From NCBI GenBank assembly GCA_922989275.2, contig OV277856.1, forward strand, positions 83,409,038 through 83,473,037: a stretch of 64,000 bases of DNA. Reading direction: 5' to 3'. The notes beneath the pieces were generated by a model that was given only the letters and a program-made list of their open reading frames with translations, searched no databases and was not told where the DNA came from. This document shows, piece by piece, positions 1 through 10,976 of the stretch (its first letter is position 1; the number at the start of each line of letters is the position of its first letter). The stretch is from Gari tellinella (lineage: Eukaryota; Mollusca; Bivalvia; Cardiida; Psammobiidae). The translations under genes and the position numbers were made by a program.

Positions 1-146
1 CTAGTGGGTGGGGCAGATTTTCCTTATATGGCTTTATAGTGAAAACTTTAAAAATCTTCTTGTCTGAAAACGCTGGTCCAATTTGAAAGTAATTTCACAC
101 AAATGATCCACGGTTGACCCTCTACCAGATTTCTTAAAATAATTTT
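1..146 (+). repeat. Family T tandem unit (left piece of a split element)
   Basis: One unit of a 170-180 bp tandem repeat with the landmarks GTGGGTGGGGCAGATTTTCC, AAAATCTTCTTGTCTGAAA and CCCTCTACCAGATTTCTTAA. The same unit resumes at 4378-4507 and again at 17332, so this is the left piece of one T element later split by two transposons. No coding content. Confidence 0.85.
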
Positions 147-640
147 GAGCGCGGATCTGACAAAAGGGGGCTTATGGCAAAAAAAATCGATTTTGACTTT
201 TTTTCATTTTCTGAAAATATATTCATTTTTGAATTAAAATCTGAAAGATTTTTCCAAAAATATCGATTTTTAACAAAATGACGTCGATTTTCGTACACCC
301 ATCAATAGGTAAACACAAAAATAGACCACAACGTCATGACGTCAAAAGTAAGGAAAGAACGTCGTTATGTTCAATACTCGGAATCATTGCTTTACTATTT
401 CAACTATCCTTATCCGGTCGATTGTGACCATACCACCACAGGCAAAGAGCTTGGGTCCAATTGAAATGCCGAGTAACTCAGCGTCTTATCGCATCCAAGC
501 TGTTTGACTACATTTTACCAACTTTGAGCGACCTTGAAAATTGAATTAGATTAGATAATTAGCGAGCGTCAATTTTACCGATTGGATAAGGGTTAATTAC
601 AACTTAATCATAGAAGTGATAGACTTAGGGTGTAAGAAGA

Positions 641-762
641 AAGAGAGAGAGAGAGAGAGTGAGACAGAGAGACAGACAGGCAGAAATAGTCAGAGAGAGA
701 CAGGCAGACAAACAGAGAGACAGGCAGACAGAGACAGACAGACAGACAGAGTAAGAGAGGGA
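641..762. repeat. GA/GACA microsatellite
   Basis: Runs of GAGA pass into GACAGACAGG and GACAGACAGACAGAC. The open frames read through it on both strands are low-complexity by-products. Confidence 0.95.
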
Positions 763-1446
763 GAGTGGGGCAGATGTGCTAGATCTAATACATATACAGC
801 AAGCATGTATCACTGATTCTATGCAGAAATGGAAAATGGAGACATGTTCTTGTTTCATGACTTTTACTGTGCACATTATGGAACAGGACATGTGATGTCA
901 TAGTCACATAGGGTCGAACAGCACGGTACAGATAGGCCTGACTCTCTAGTAATAGTCCTGTTGGAAATATCACATTTGGCAACACGTCCCCGAAGACGCT
1001 GTTGTCACCTGGCGTGTTGATGGTCGACTCCGCCCCCTATTATTCTCGCCAAAGGTCACTACCTCAGGAGCGTCAACACTTAATTTGAAGTACATATACT
1101 GGTAATGCCTGAAAGAAAGCGAAAAACATATCAAAATTAAATGGTCAGAATAGGGCTTAAATTTGCTGCTTATAAATGTTTGTAAACACGTTTTGCATGA
1201 CTATGAGCAGGTACTTATAATACTCTATTGTCTCTGCTAAGAGAATATACCGGTACATGTACTTTTGCCATACAGGATTATACTCATATGAGAAACAGTG
1301 TAACTGGGCTATTTATCTAGAGTCAAACTGTTCACAGGCACATGTATACTGCATAGTTGATTTTAGTTCTAAGTTTAAGCACCGTACTATCATAATTTGG
1401 ACAACGGCGACCTCTACATAGATCGGTAATTTCATTGCAAATTTAA
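763..1446. other. W1 interior, no recognised feature
   Basis: AT-rich, with no open frame of note, no clear tandem structure and no RNA gene that I can recognise. Confidence 0.6.
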
Positions 1447-1800
1447 AGTCACAGTGCTGGTCCCGATACGTCCCGGTAAAGATAGCCGTAACACGGCCCG
1501 GTGAACCGGGAGAAACCGGAACATTATTTTACGAAAAAAAATGCGTTCTCATATTCCCGATGTCTCTCCCGGTAAATCACCGGTTGTGAAGCCGGATCTC
1601 CCCAGAATATCCCTGTTAATTCCGGTATAATTACGGTGCAGGGTTGGCCTGTTCCCGGTTAATCACGGTATAACCCCAGTCGTCTCCAGTGGCATCCCGA
1701 AGACCACCGGTTTCGTCCCGTTCTACCCCGATTATTCACCGGTGACGCACCGAATTTACCCGGTGTTCGCCGGAAATTACATCGTGGATCAGCATCAGTT
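1447..1800. repeat. CCGG-word cluster, left
   Basis: Dense, irregularly spaced CCCGGTAAA, CCGGGAGAAACCGG, CACCGGT and ACCCCGAT words in an otherwise AT-rich element. The spacing is not periodic, so this is not a simple tandem array. A second cluster follows at 2137-2460. Confidence 0.75.
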
Positions 1801-2136
1801 ATCTTTTGTCTATCCGGGTAAATGAGATGAAATGCAAACGCAAATCAATACAAGTAGATCATTATAATGTTGTACACTGTTAAAACTTCGTTTCAATTTG
1901 AGTGGCAATAAGTTTGCCCGGCGTCTGATCTGGCTCCATACTGTTTGTAGTAGACATAAAGGCTTTCTTAAGGACGAAGCCATTTATTTAGAAAAAAAAC
2001 CATCTTCGTTTAATTGTATCATGTTTACTCTATATACAATAGAGAAGACGAAACTATTCTAGACCTTCGAACCGCAAACGATAGAATTTTTTTTAGAACA
2101 TTGCATTTTTTAAAAAAAAATGTCTATGCTCGCCAA

Positions 2137-2460
2137 CACCCCCAGGTTGTTCACGGTAGAGACCAGGACCTGTCCCGGATGTGCCGGTAAAGCTCCGGAT
2201 GTGCCCGGATTAAGCCGGTTCTGGTTATCAGTCCCGGTAACCCCCGGTTGTATTAAACATTTGAAAGAACCCGGTGCTGATTGTCGGCCTGAGCCGGTTC
2301 ATCCCAAATTCCCGGTCGTCCCTGGTGCCGCCATAGTTGTACAACCGGTGACTCAAGGTCTGCTCAACTTGGACCCCGGGGGCCAAATCCGGTACAGTGA
2401 GAACATACATCTGTCTGTGTTTTATACGCGTACGGCATTACATGTACCGGGTTCAAAGTT
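2137..2460. repeat. CCGG-word cluster, right
   Basis: The same vocabulary as 1447-1800 (CCCGGATGTGCCGGTAAA, AGCCGGTTC, CCCGGTAACCCCCGG). A 122-codon frame runs through it but its composition simply reflects the words, so I do not call a gene here. Confidence 0.75.
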
Positions 2461-2502
2461 TAAAATACATATAAGTATCTTTAAGTGATTTTCTCTATTT
2501 AC

Positions 2503-2893
2503 CTGTGCAGTTATCAGCGAGGTGGGTACATGTTGGAACAGTTGGATCATCATTGGCATAGTTCTCCAACACCCAGTCAAGCATGCTGTTGACGGCAATT
2601 TGGTCCATTATCACTGAGACATTCTTTTCGATCGACTCTTGTTCGTTCAGTAGGAAATAATCAAATCGCACACCATGTTTTTTCCGAAGGGTAGGGCCCA
2701 TTTGTCTTCCATAATGTGGAATGGTTACATTTTGGCTGCAGTCAAACATTACATGGAAATAGCTTGTTCCATCTCCAGTCCCCTCATCTGAACGCTCTTT
2801 AGATACACTTGTTATATAGACCACGCTCTAACTTGGCAGCAATGTAGATGTAGATACCAGGCTGTCAAAATACTCCTCCAATGTATGTGGATC
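2503..2893 (-). pseudogene. Coding-like exon of W1, unknown family, interrupted by a stop
   Basis: On the minus strand a strong acceptor (TTGTTTTCAG) precedes 2893, and a donor (CACAG followed by GTAAAT) follows 2503. The frame between them opens with DPHTLEEYFDSLVS, meets a TAG at 2830-2828, then stays open for about 108 codons containing YFHVMFDCSQNVTIPHYGRQ and EKNVSVIMDQIAVNSMLDWV. Composition is protein-like, not repeat-like. I do not recognise the family. Its position inside a TIR transposon suggests part of a multi-exon transposase or accessory protein; that is inference. The stop could be a real mutation, or the first 21 codons could belong to another exon. Partner exons were not identified, so it is treated as a broken fragment. 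Confidence 0.5.
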
Positions 2894-2949
2894 CTGAAAA
2901 CAAAGTAAGAATGTCAGCAACCAATAGATTTTTATTTTCAAGATCAACC

Positions 2950-3058
2950 TTAACCCTTTGCCTGCTTGTCGCGACTTTACTGATTTTTTAAAACAGTTTA
3001 GATCCAGATCAGACGCCGCGTAACGCGGCGTCTGATCTGGATCCAAACTGTTTGACAC
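2950..3058. repeat. Palindromic family P copy (piggyBac-like MITE, partial)
   Basis: TTAACCCTTTGCCTGC at 2950 is one end; the core AGATCCAGATCAGACGCCGC...GCGGCGTCTGATCTGGATCC forms a near-perfect hairpin at 2992-3054. The complete version of this family is at 25655-25860. Confidence 0.8.
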
Positions 3059-3310
3059 TCGTCTTTAAATTTCAAATCCTGTAAAATACGGGTTCATAAT
3101 GAAATAAAGCTCTAGATCTTTGAAAAAGTATATAGAGCTCTAGTTTCTTTTAGGCGTGCCGATAATCTAGAGTCTGCTCTAACACGTTTCATAACTGTAG
3201 CCATTACTGGAACAAATAAGTTGTTTAGATAAGCTTAAACTGTCGCTATTTTAAAGCTGTCGTCTCTGCTAAATTTCTGGTCCGCTTTAAAGTCACTTAA
3301 ACAATGTAAA

Positions 3311-3439
3311 ATGTCGCCCAAAGTGCTGGATCTAGATGAGATGTTGAGTCCCGTGGCGTTTCATCCGCATCCAAACAACTTGCGTACATGGGACTATGTT
3401 CGGGATCGGGAGGGTACAGAATGGGTTGCTTTAATGTAG
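3311..3439 (+). CDS. Small open frame of 42 codons, doubtful
   Basis: The ATG at 3311 opens MSPKVLDLDEMLSPVAFHPH and continues ...RTWDYVRDREGTEWVALM to a TAG. The composition is more protein-like than its surroundings, which is the only reason it is listed. There is no recognised motif, no splice context that I could confirm, and it sits inside W1, so it may be an exon of that element or chance. Confidence 0.2.
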   Translation: MSPKVLDLDEMLSPVAFHPHPNNLRTWDYVRDREGTEWVALM

Positions 3440-3739
3440 AATCTATAGATCTAGGTCTAATGGGTTTGCTTTCTGTATCTTTTTTATGTATTTTTTAAAC
3501 AAACTTACATCTAGATATCTATATACACGTTTCAAGCTAGTTAAAAAGTTGTTTTCAAGGAGTTTTGAAACAAAAAGAGAGAAGCTTCGTCTAGGCCTAC
3601 GAGAGTCGATCTCACGCCTGATTCCTGAACATGATCACAGTTTACGAGTCGCCAATCTTGACATAACAAAATAGACGTAGATCTACGGAGATACTTTCAA
3701 GTTATTGCTCGTGTACAATGAAACTTAAGGTCTGTGGAC

Positions 3740-3816
3740 TTAGCCTAGATCTATAGTCACTTGTGTGTTCGTAACCAGTAGTTACGAACACACAAGTGAC
3801 TATAGATCTAGGCTAA
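3740..3816. repeat. Perfect 36-bp hairpin
   Basis: Bases 3740-3775 (TTAGCCTAGATCTATAGTCA...) and 3781-3816 are exact reverse complements around the loop CAGTA. A flawless 36-bp stem in this diverged sequence implies either a recent MITE-like or snap-back event or a sequencing/assembly fold-back. Confidence 0.9.
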
Positions 3817-4377
3817 TATATGTGCCATTTGTAAACAAGTGATTCATTTTCTGCGCAATTTTTAGAATCTCTATGAACAGAGAAAAAGAATCAAACGAGC
3901 AATGTTTTGAGTTCTCGGTAGATCTAGCTTATGTACAAATTTATAATTACGCTACATGTTGCAGATTGGTTTCTGATTAAGAGTGAAAACTAGATCTAGA
4001 ATCTGTGTCTTCATTCCTTCGATCGCACACAGGTTTTCAGGCAAGTTTGATTGATGTTGAACTGGCTGTAGAGCGAATCGGTAATCTTGACTCACTTTAA
4101 ATAGGTCATTGAATTTTATGCTGAAATCAACACTGCTAGATAAAATATCGGTCTTATCGTCATATCTAGTATACTCACATCACTGTCTCCATCCATGTCG
4201 AACATTTATTCTATCGTCTTTGTCCAACCGGTGAAAAATTGAGTTGAAAAGTCAAAACAGATCGATCAGATCAAACAGACATGTGTTTACAACACAAAGT
4301 AATGACGTAACTTTAAAGCGTCATTTATCGACGATGACGTCGAAAGCCATAAGCCCCCTTTTGTCAGATCCGCGCTC

Positions 4378-4507
4378 TTTTGATATCTAAAAAAACATGG
4401 CCACAAGTGGGTGGGGCATATTTTCCTTATGTTACTGTATAGTAAAAACTTTAAAAATCTTCTTCTGTGAAACTACTGGTCCAAATTGAAAATAATTTTA
4501 CATATTA
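4378..4507 (+). repeat. Family T unit, middle piece
   Basis: Resumes the T unit at GATATCTAAAA...GTGGGTGGGGCATATTTTCC and stops at AATAATTTTACATATTA, where the next insert begins. Confidence 0.85.
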
Positions 4508-4521
4508 CCCTTAGCTCAGAT

Positions 4522-4850
4522 CTCCGCAAATAATGCGGAACTCCGCATTTATTCCGCAGAATTTCTTCCGCATATTTTGCGGAAAAAATGCGGAGTATTC
4601 GGACGCGGAAATCCGCAGAAAATCTGGATTGCGGAAAAATTGCGGAAACTGGAATGCGGAGAATTTGCGGAGATGCGGAAATTAAATTGTTGATATGCGG
4701 AGTTTCTCCGCATTAAATACAGAGTTTCTTCGCACTAAATGCGGAGTTTCTCCACATTAAATGTGGAGTTTCTCCGCATGAAATGCGGAAATTTCTACTA
4801 CTGTAGATGCGGATTTTTCTCCGCATGCGGAAATAATCCGCATCTCATCC
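4522..4850. repeat. GCGGA-word array, left end of W2
   Basis: About two dozen copies of GCGGA/TCCGC in roughly 330 bases, commonly as GCGGAGTTTCTCCGCAT, both orientations mixed, spacing irregular. Confidence 0.85.
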
Positions 4851-5166
4851 AGCAGAGCACCAGCAGACATGAAGGGCAGACACAGAGCCAAAACAATATG
4901 AATCACAACTAGTCTGAGACATGATTCAAAATTGAGCAATGATGCATAAAATAAGTGGACAATACTAAACAAGAGCTCTGCCTTGCAGCACCAAACAGTT
5001 GTCTTACGGTGTGTCCATTTCCTTATGAGGTACAACTAAGACACCAAAAGCTTAAAGCCAGGACAGAGTTTAGGTCATTGGTATAATCTCATGATAGCAA
5101 ATATCAGTATAATACATTAACCCCGAACACCATATAGCTTGTTTTCCGAAGAAAGATTGTTGCTTA

Positions 5167-5240
5167 TTTAAAGCAGGCTTTATGTAAAGCAGAATGCCCT
5201 TTGGAGGAGAATTCTACTTTACTTTCAGCCTACTTTAAGC
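5167..5240. repeat. Palindromic family H copy 1
   Basis: Imperfect palindrome TTAAAGCAGGCTT...GTAAAGCAGAATGC...ATTCTACTTTACTTTCAGC...CTACTTTAAGC. Three further copies are at 26742-26812, 30049-30120 and 30251-30322. Confidence 0.75.
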
Positions 5241-6601
5241 GTTATCATCTCATAGGATATAGGACTCTTTTTTTTAGGTCCATACTAATACAGTACATGT
5301 ATACCAGAAATGGTAATCCAAAGAGTTATGGTTCTTAGACTAAATATGCAATGTTCTTATCATTTCTAATAATTGTTACAAGTTAAAAGCTTTTGACTGA
5401 ATACTTTTCCAGAAGTGGACCTAAATTAAATATATGAAACTATTGAATTCCATTCTCTAAGCCCCATTAAATAGCCATTATTGTGACAAATTCTATGATA
5501 GAGAGTTACATCACAAGTTGGTTTTAACAGTTTTAATGATAAACATTTATTCCATTCTCAATCAACAGTATAAACATTATTAAATAATATGGCCAAGTAA
5601 ACAAACAAGATTTGTTAAATGTACTACTGTCAAACAAATGTATGTCATTGCAATAAATATGATATCAAAGGTTGAATATATGCAAATTATATGTTGTCAG
5701 ATTTAAAAGTTCTTTAAAAAATCTGTAACATCTTCAGATCGAACTAAACACTGGTTCTTCAAACATCACTTGGTTGAAAGGGATCTATAAATATTGTTGA
5801 TTAAAAGATTCATTCGAAAAATCTGTAACATCTCCAGATTGAACAAAATCACAGGTCCTTCGAAATTCAGTTGGATGAAAGGGGTTCTTTACACGCCTGA
5901 TGCTTAACTGCCTCATTTGATGAGCGATGAGTCGAAGGCTTTGTAATGTCTGCCACTTTCCAATTGATCACCGGTTTGTCACAGTTGGAAATTTCTGTAA
6001 ATCAAATTTAAGTTTTAAATCTCTGCAAAATTGAAAGTCAACAGAGCAATCATAGAAGAGAATTTTAAGGAAACTGAAAACCAGATCATGGCATAAAATC
6101 ATTCAAGAAAAATATCAAAATCTTCTATTTTTTGTAGAAAGAATTCTATTGCAAAATTTATTCTGCCTGTAGACGGTGTAATTATCTAATTTTAAACTTC
6201 ACACCAAAGTAGATCCCATTCACTTCAGAAGTTCAGTGAGATAAAACAGAATTGGGATATAAGTATGGTACAGTGGCCAAAAGGTAATAGAGTGTAGGAC
6301 TCTCAATTTTGTATGCCGGCCTTCCTAACCTGTGTTAAAATCCTGGCCAAGCTGACTATAAAAAAAACTTCTTTAAAATACATAAGTTCATTTAATACCT
6401 AAACTACTATAAATTTACATGCCTATAAAACCACCCGACATCCATTTACATTTTTTATGCCATATCCGATTTTCAGTAACATAAAAGCAGCATAATCATT
6501 CAAATGATAACCATTTAAGACCAATCCTGAGTCACATGTAAACAGCTCAAAGTTTAGGGTTCAGCTGAGTCAGTTGGTCAGTTGTCATTCTGTGTTAAAG
6601 T
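5241..6601. other. W2 interior, no recognised feature
   Basis: AT-rich, with short open frames only. A loose duplication of ATCTGTAACATCTYCAGATYGAAC occurs near 5720-5760 and 5820-5850. No gene call. Confidence 0.6.
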
Positions 6602-6614
6602 GGATTTTTTCTAA

Positions 6615-6893
6615 TTTGATTTGATTTGTTTTGATTTTACGTCGCTTTCAACAGTATTTCAGTCATATCGCGACGCCCAGCTAATTAAAGGTGGAGGAAG
6701 ACCCCAGAAGTCCTTTATGCACTGTTTCAGGCACAAATTGGCAACTGGGTAGAACCACAGACCTTCCGCAAGCCAGCTGGAAGGCTTCCCCACATGAAAA
6801 ATCCGAACGACCCTACTGGGATTCGAACTCACAGCGGTGAGGAGCTTAGTGATGTAAGTCACAGTGACTATACCACTAGGCCACAGAGGCCCC
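6615..6893 (-). mobile_element. tRNA-derived SINE with 13-bp target duplication
   Basis: Read on the minus strand, the element starts GGGGCCTCTGTGGCCTAGTGG (A-box-like TGGCCTAGTGG), has a B-box-like AGTTCGAATCC about 60 bases on, a central core (CAGCTGGCTTGCGGAAGG, GGTTCTACCCAGTTGCC, GGGGTCTTCCTCCACC) and a tail GTTGAAAGCGACGTAAAATC followed by an ATCAAA-type run. GGATTTTTTCTAA is present exactly at 6602-6614 and 6894-6906, a perfect 13-bp target-site duplication as expected for LINE-driven insertion. Known molluscan SINE families have this layout; I do not assign a named family. A minus-strand open frame here is incidental. Confidence 0.9.
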
Positions 6894-6906
6894 GGATTTT
6901 TTCTAA

Positions 6907-7671
6907 GCATTCATAACAAATAAACAAATCTTTTACATTGATTATTTAATTTTGTTTTTATATAAGGCTTTGTTTTTATTGTTATTCTCTACACTTGCAA
7001 GAAGTCTGATGAAAATCCATTGAGAAATGAAGTTGACACAGCAATGACACGTTTTTTCTAAAACGCAGCCAGTGACATTGACCATGACATGTGAAATAAA
7101 AACGCGTTCGTTCGTATGAAGATTGATGAAAGTCCTTAGGTAATTTAAGTTGCCTGTACTGACAAAGGGCGTTGGAACGCACATACATTACAAATGAGCG
7201 TTTGAAAATTTCACTCGTCCTGCATGATTTGTCCCTTCTCTGTCTATTGTGCAAGACGAGTGCATTTTCAAACTTTTTTGATTTGCCTTCATTGTCTTTA
7301 ATGCAGATGAGTGACAAATTTCAGAATACTAAACTCCTGACAACCATCATGTGGAAGGATTTCCAATATTGAGACGGGATAATAAAGTATCTTGATTAAA
7401 GTAAAAGTTCAAGACCACCATAAATGGCATTACAGTTAAACAGTCTACTTTTTAATGAAAATGCATTCTTTTAAATATAAAATTTTCTAACACGCCTCGT
7501 GCACACCCCTATATAAAGAATAAAGGAACGTATCCCATTCTATGTTTAAATTCTCTATCAAACAAGCAAACTCTGTAACACCTTCATATTACATAACATG
7601 GCTTTGAAAACTGTCTGTGTACCATGAAATTTAAAGCCATAGCAGCTCAGTGCAAATTGTTGTTAAATTGA
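6907..7671. other. W2 interior, no recognised feature
   Basis: Overlapping short frames on both strands near 6942-7372 lack motifs and conserved-looking composition. Nothing else seen. Confidence 0.5.
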
Positions 7672-7905
7672 AGTGTTAGCCCTTGAGATGCTGGTAATTA
7701 AATCACTTGGTCTACAGCCTCCTCCTTTAATTATTGCGCATTTCAACTCCTACCAGTGTTCTATTGCACTATAAAACATTTGTATGAATTTTTAATTGTT
7801 GAGATGCACCAGGTAATTACATTAATCTGCCTTCGGCATCGTGATGTAATTATTATTACTATGCATCTCAACTCCTACCCTTATTCTATTTCACAATAAA
7901 ACACT
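7672..7905. repeat. Diverged tandem duplication of about 120 bp
   Basis: TTGAGATGCTGGTAATTAAATCA...CATTTCAACTCCTACCAGTG...CACTATAAAACATT is repeated as TTGAGATGCACCAGGTAATTACAT...CATCTCAACTCCTACCCTTA...CACAATAAAACACT. Confidence 0.7.
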
Positions 7906-8068
7906 GGCATTAATTTATTATTTTGATTCCTACGCTTCAATTTAACCACAATTTGCACCGACGCAACTGCACTACATTTCTTGACGTTCCCATTTTTAAG
8001 CCATATTACGTCATGTTAAGCTGTTACAGTGTGTTCTTACGAGACACTCCCGTAATGAAGCATAGCAG

Positions 8069-8771
8069 AACAAGAGCTGCATGCGGCCCTAAATCGCTCA
8101 CCTGGTACCCATGGTTACGGTCATGGTAATGGACCAGTAACTATTAAGTTTTCACTATAAGTCATCATCCATAAATTCACCCCCATCCACTGGCTTGACA
8201 GGTCCAAAACGCCCAACTTTACAACCCGGTTCAAAAAAGCCCACTATTGATTTTGCAAGTATTATGTTGTTTGAGCTAGGAAGATTATTTGAAGAAAACT
8301 GGCAAAGGGTCACTAACGAATCATTATTTGTGTATAAATATTCTTAAATCAGGCCAATAGGTTCAGAGAAAAAGATTTTCTATACAGAAATATAAGGCAA
8401 AACTTGCCCCACCCACTGGCAGCCATGTTTTTTAAGATAACACAATTATTTTAAGAAATCTGGTAGAGATCAGTCATCAATTGATCATTTGTGTAAAATT
8501 ATTTTTCAATTTGGACAAGTAGTTTCATAGAAGATATTTAAACTTTTTACTATACAGAAACATAAGTAAAACATGCCCCACCCACTGGCAGCCATGATTT
8601 TTTAGATATCAAAATTATTTTAAGAAATCTGGTAGAGGGTCACCCATGGATCATTTGTGTGAAATTATTTTCAAATCGGACCTACTTTTCAGACAAGAAG
8701 ATTTTTAAAGTTTTCACTATATATGGCCATATAAGGAAAATCTGCCCCACCCACTAGCGGCCATGTTTTTA
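8069..8771 (-). repeat. Second family T element, inverted
   Basis: Opens with the reverse complement of the T 3' end (AACAAGAGCTGCATGCGGCC...CGCTCACCTGG), then three T units on the minus strand (TGCCCCACCCACTGGCAGCC...). It lies inside W2 and so is an independent copy. Confidence 0.85.
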
Positions 8772-9208
8772 AGATTGGCAACCACAGTTTCAATTTTCAT
8801 TTTTTTTTGAGAATTTATACACAGACATGTTCCTTCTTTGTTTATATAGGGGTGTGGGCGAGGTGTGTTAGAACTCTTAATTAGCTTACTTCTGGTGCCT
8901 TTTCTGTTTGACATTGTCTTGGCACACTGCATGGCGGCATCACAGCATCGTAGGACGAATACAGGTTTTGAGATCTTGACTGAAATAGAAAAAACAAATA
9001 ATATGCTTACCACTGAAGTAACCAGTATAAATTGCATTTTAATCAAATTACATGTACAATAATCTGAGTTCAACTTATATTGCTTAAAGCTTTAAAATCT
9101 GTCCTGGCTCTAGCTTAATCTGAACCAACCTCAATACATGACTGTATCAGCCAGCACTGAAACAATAATTACTTCCCTAAAGTCAGAAGGGCATGATATA
9201 CAAACAGA
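8772..9208. other. W2 interior, no recognised feature
   Basis: Two overlapping opposite-strand frames (about 65 and 118 codons) share the same AT-rich bases and neither shows a motif. Confidence 0.5.
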
Positions 9209-9358
9209 ATATCACCACAGTGGGTGATCTGGGGTCTTGTATCGGTTCTTGTTGGTTGTGTAATCCAGATCTCACGAGAGGCATAGCCTCGCGTGTGATC
9301 TGGATTACACAACCAACGAGAACTGATTCAAGACCAGGATCACCAACTGTGGTGATAT
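9209..9358. mobile_element. Palindromic MITE of 150 bp
   Basis: ATATCACCACAGT...TTGGTTGTGTAATCCAGATC on the left is answered by GATCTGGATTACACAACCAA...CCAACTGTGGTGATAT on the right, giving stems of about 68 bp around a short CG-containing loop (GAGAGGCATAGCCTCGC). Confidence 0.85.
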
Positions 9359-9699
9359 TCCTTTTATTATTTATACCTAAACTGTTTGGATCTAGATCTA
9401 AATGTTATTCAACTGAATAATCAAATATACGTTTACATGTAAGCCCCTAGTATGTTAAAATTCCTGTGTTCATAATTATGCAATCTTAAACTATTTATGA
9501 AATGAAAGTCATGTGACCACCAATAAATTAAGTCATTATTTGTTTGATTATTTTGTTCTCGATTGAATCCGTTATTTAAGAAGTGGCATTTTGCAAATAA
9601 TGGTCATTTAAGCGTTTTAGAGTGCTAGTTGAACTGTTTTAAACCTTATCCTTTGGAGGAAAACATTAGTGAAAGTGGGTGTTGTGGGTTATTCATGCT

Positions 9700-10063
9700 T
9701 AAAATGGAAATGAAGTGTTCAAAGTTATTCCAACTTTTTTTAAAAATAGCATCGGGACCTGGAGTTCCGAAACGTCACACGCAACGCTTCTTAATATAGA
9801 TTGTGTACAATTTGTGTCGCATAAAAACAGTGACGTCAACATTGTGTAGCATATATGCAGTGTTTTCATTAGTAACCGATTGCCGATGCATATAATTCAC
9901 GATTAAAATGGAAATCAACTGTTCAAAGTTATTCCATCTTTTTTTAAAAATAGCATCGGGACCTGGAATTCCGAAAAGTCACATGGAACGCCTCTTTATA
10001 TAAATAGATTGTCGTACAATTTGTGTGGCATAAAAGCAGTGACGTCAACATTGTGTAGCATAT
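9700..10063. repeat. Tandem duplication of about 205 bp
   Basis: AAAATGGAAATGAAGTGTTC...AGCATCGGGACCTGGAGTTCC...CAGTGACGTCAACATTGTG at 9700-9852 recurs at 9906-10063 with about 10 per cent differences. CRE-like TGACGTCA sites occur in both. Confidence 0.8.
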
Positions 10064-10976
10064 GTCATCTAATACGGACCATCTGAAATTCTGATAAGGA
10101 AAAAGATTATTGGGTCTGTATAATGGCTTATTTTTAGAATTATAGGTATATAATAACCTTTTTATACGGTTATTATACCAATGGTTACTGATTTAGTAAC
10201 CTGAGCGGTCTCATTTCATATTTAGTGATTTGAATGATAATAAATAAAAAGAACTTTTGATGGACAAAAAAACTCAGCGATTTAACCCTCATCACTGAAC
10301 CCGTGACGACACACAAATTTGTGACAGCCGTGTCGTCCCAGGGTCTTCATGCCATCATGGCTGCATGCTGTCTACCTCCCAAGGCTGGAGCATTATTTTT
10401 TGAATTTGTACTGCGACAGATATCTGATGGCACCCACTTCTCCAAAAATGGCCTGGTAATAAGGTTACTGTACTCAGAAATGGACTTCCCCCACCCCACA
10501 CACACTCACTGTAAGTTTACATTTATAACTAATTAACTTTTTAACAGTGTAGACCCATCTCAGACAGGTCCTGATCAGGATCTAAACTCTTAACTGTTTT
10601 CTTAAAGGATCTATCCGTTAATAAATATTAATATTTATTATTTCATACTGCAATATTTTTTGGAAGTGACTACTCAGACTAGGAGTATGTATGATCACAT
10701 AACCACCTTAACTACGACATATTTCTTTTATTTATCCTTACCCTTGACTGTCCTTTGTGTAAAGCTAGCCTAGTGATCCTGTCTGGCCAATGGACTTGTT
10801 TTAGATGTTTGGTATTTCTCCAAATGGCTGACTGCATGCATTCTGAAATTCAAGTTTAAAAAGAATTGTTAGCATTTAAAGTGTTTTAAGAAGGTTTAAA
10901 ATTCAAGCTACATAAAATCCCATATCTATTTCTGTTTAACCTTATCCAGTTGTATACACTGCAGGCATCATTCTAT
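10064..10976. other. W2 interior, possible P-family remnant, no gene called
   Basis: An open frame at 10303-10536 (SSQGLHAIMAACCLPPKAG) is listed as rejected below. AACAGTGTAGACC...CCTGATCAGGATCTAAACT near 10541-10600 resembles half of a family P hairpin. Nothing else supported. Confidence 0.45.

Larger units (their letters stand above)
147..4377. mobile_element. TIR DNA transposon W1 with perfect 32-bp TIRs and TTTT target duplication
   Basis: Bases 147-178 (starting GAGCGCGGATCTGACAAAAG) are the exact reverse complement of 4346-4377. TTTT lies on each side (143-146 and 4378-4381), and the interrupted T unit reads AATTTTGATATC when the 4,231 bp insert and one TTTT are removed, which is a clean empty site. 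Weaker inverted similarity (GACGTCGA motifs) continues inside both ends. The interior holds a microsatellite, two clusters of CCGG words, a coding-like minus-strand exon with a stop, a palindrome of family P and a perfect hairpin. A 4-bp duplication with long TIRs does not by itself assign a superfamily; Academ-type elements are one possibility by duplication length only. Confidence 0.9.

Noticed and set aside
616..891. Open frames rich in Arg/Gln/Thr or Leu/Ser
   Set aside because: They are translations of the GA/GACA microsatellite on either strand.
2120..2488. 122-codon open frame on the plus strand
   Set aside because: It coincides with the CCGG-word cluster; its Pro/Gly/Thr-rich translation follows from the words and has no domain.
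6800..6893. A functional tRNA gene
   Set aside because: A- and B-box-like motifs are present but no cloverleaf can be formed; the 3' core and tail show a SINE.
10303..10536. Possible exon (SSQGLHAIMAACCLPPKAG), faintly like an integrin beta I-domain segment
   Set aside because: The resemblance rests on a few residues, no splice sites fit convincingly and it lies inside W2, far from the VWA exons.
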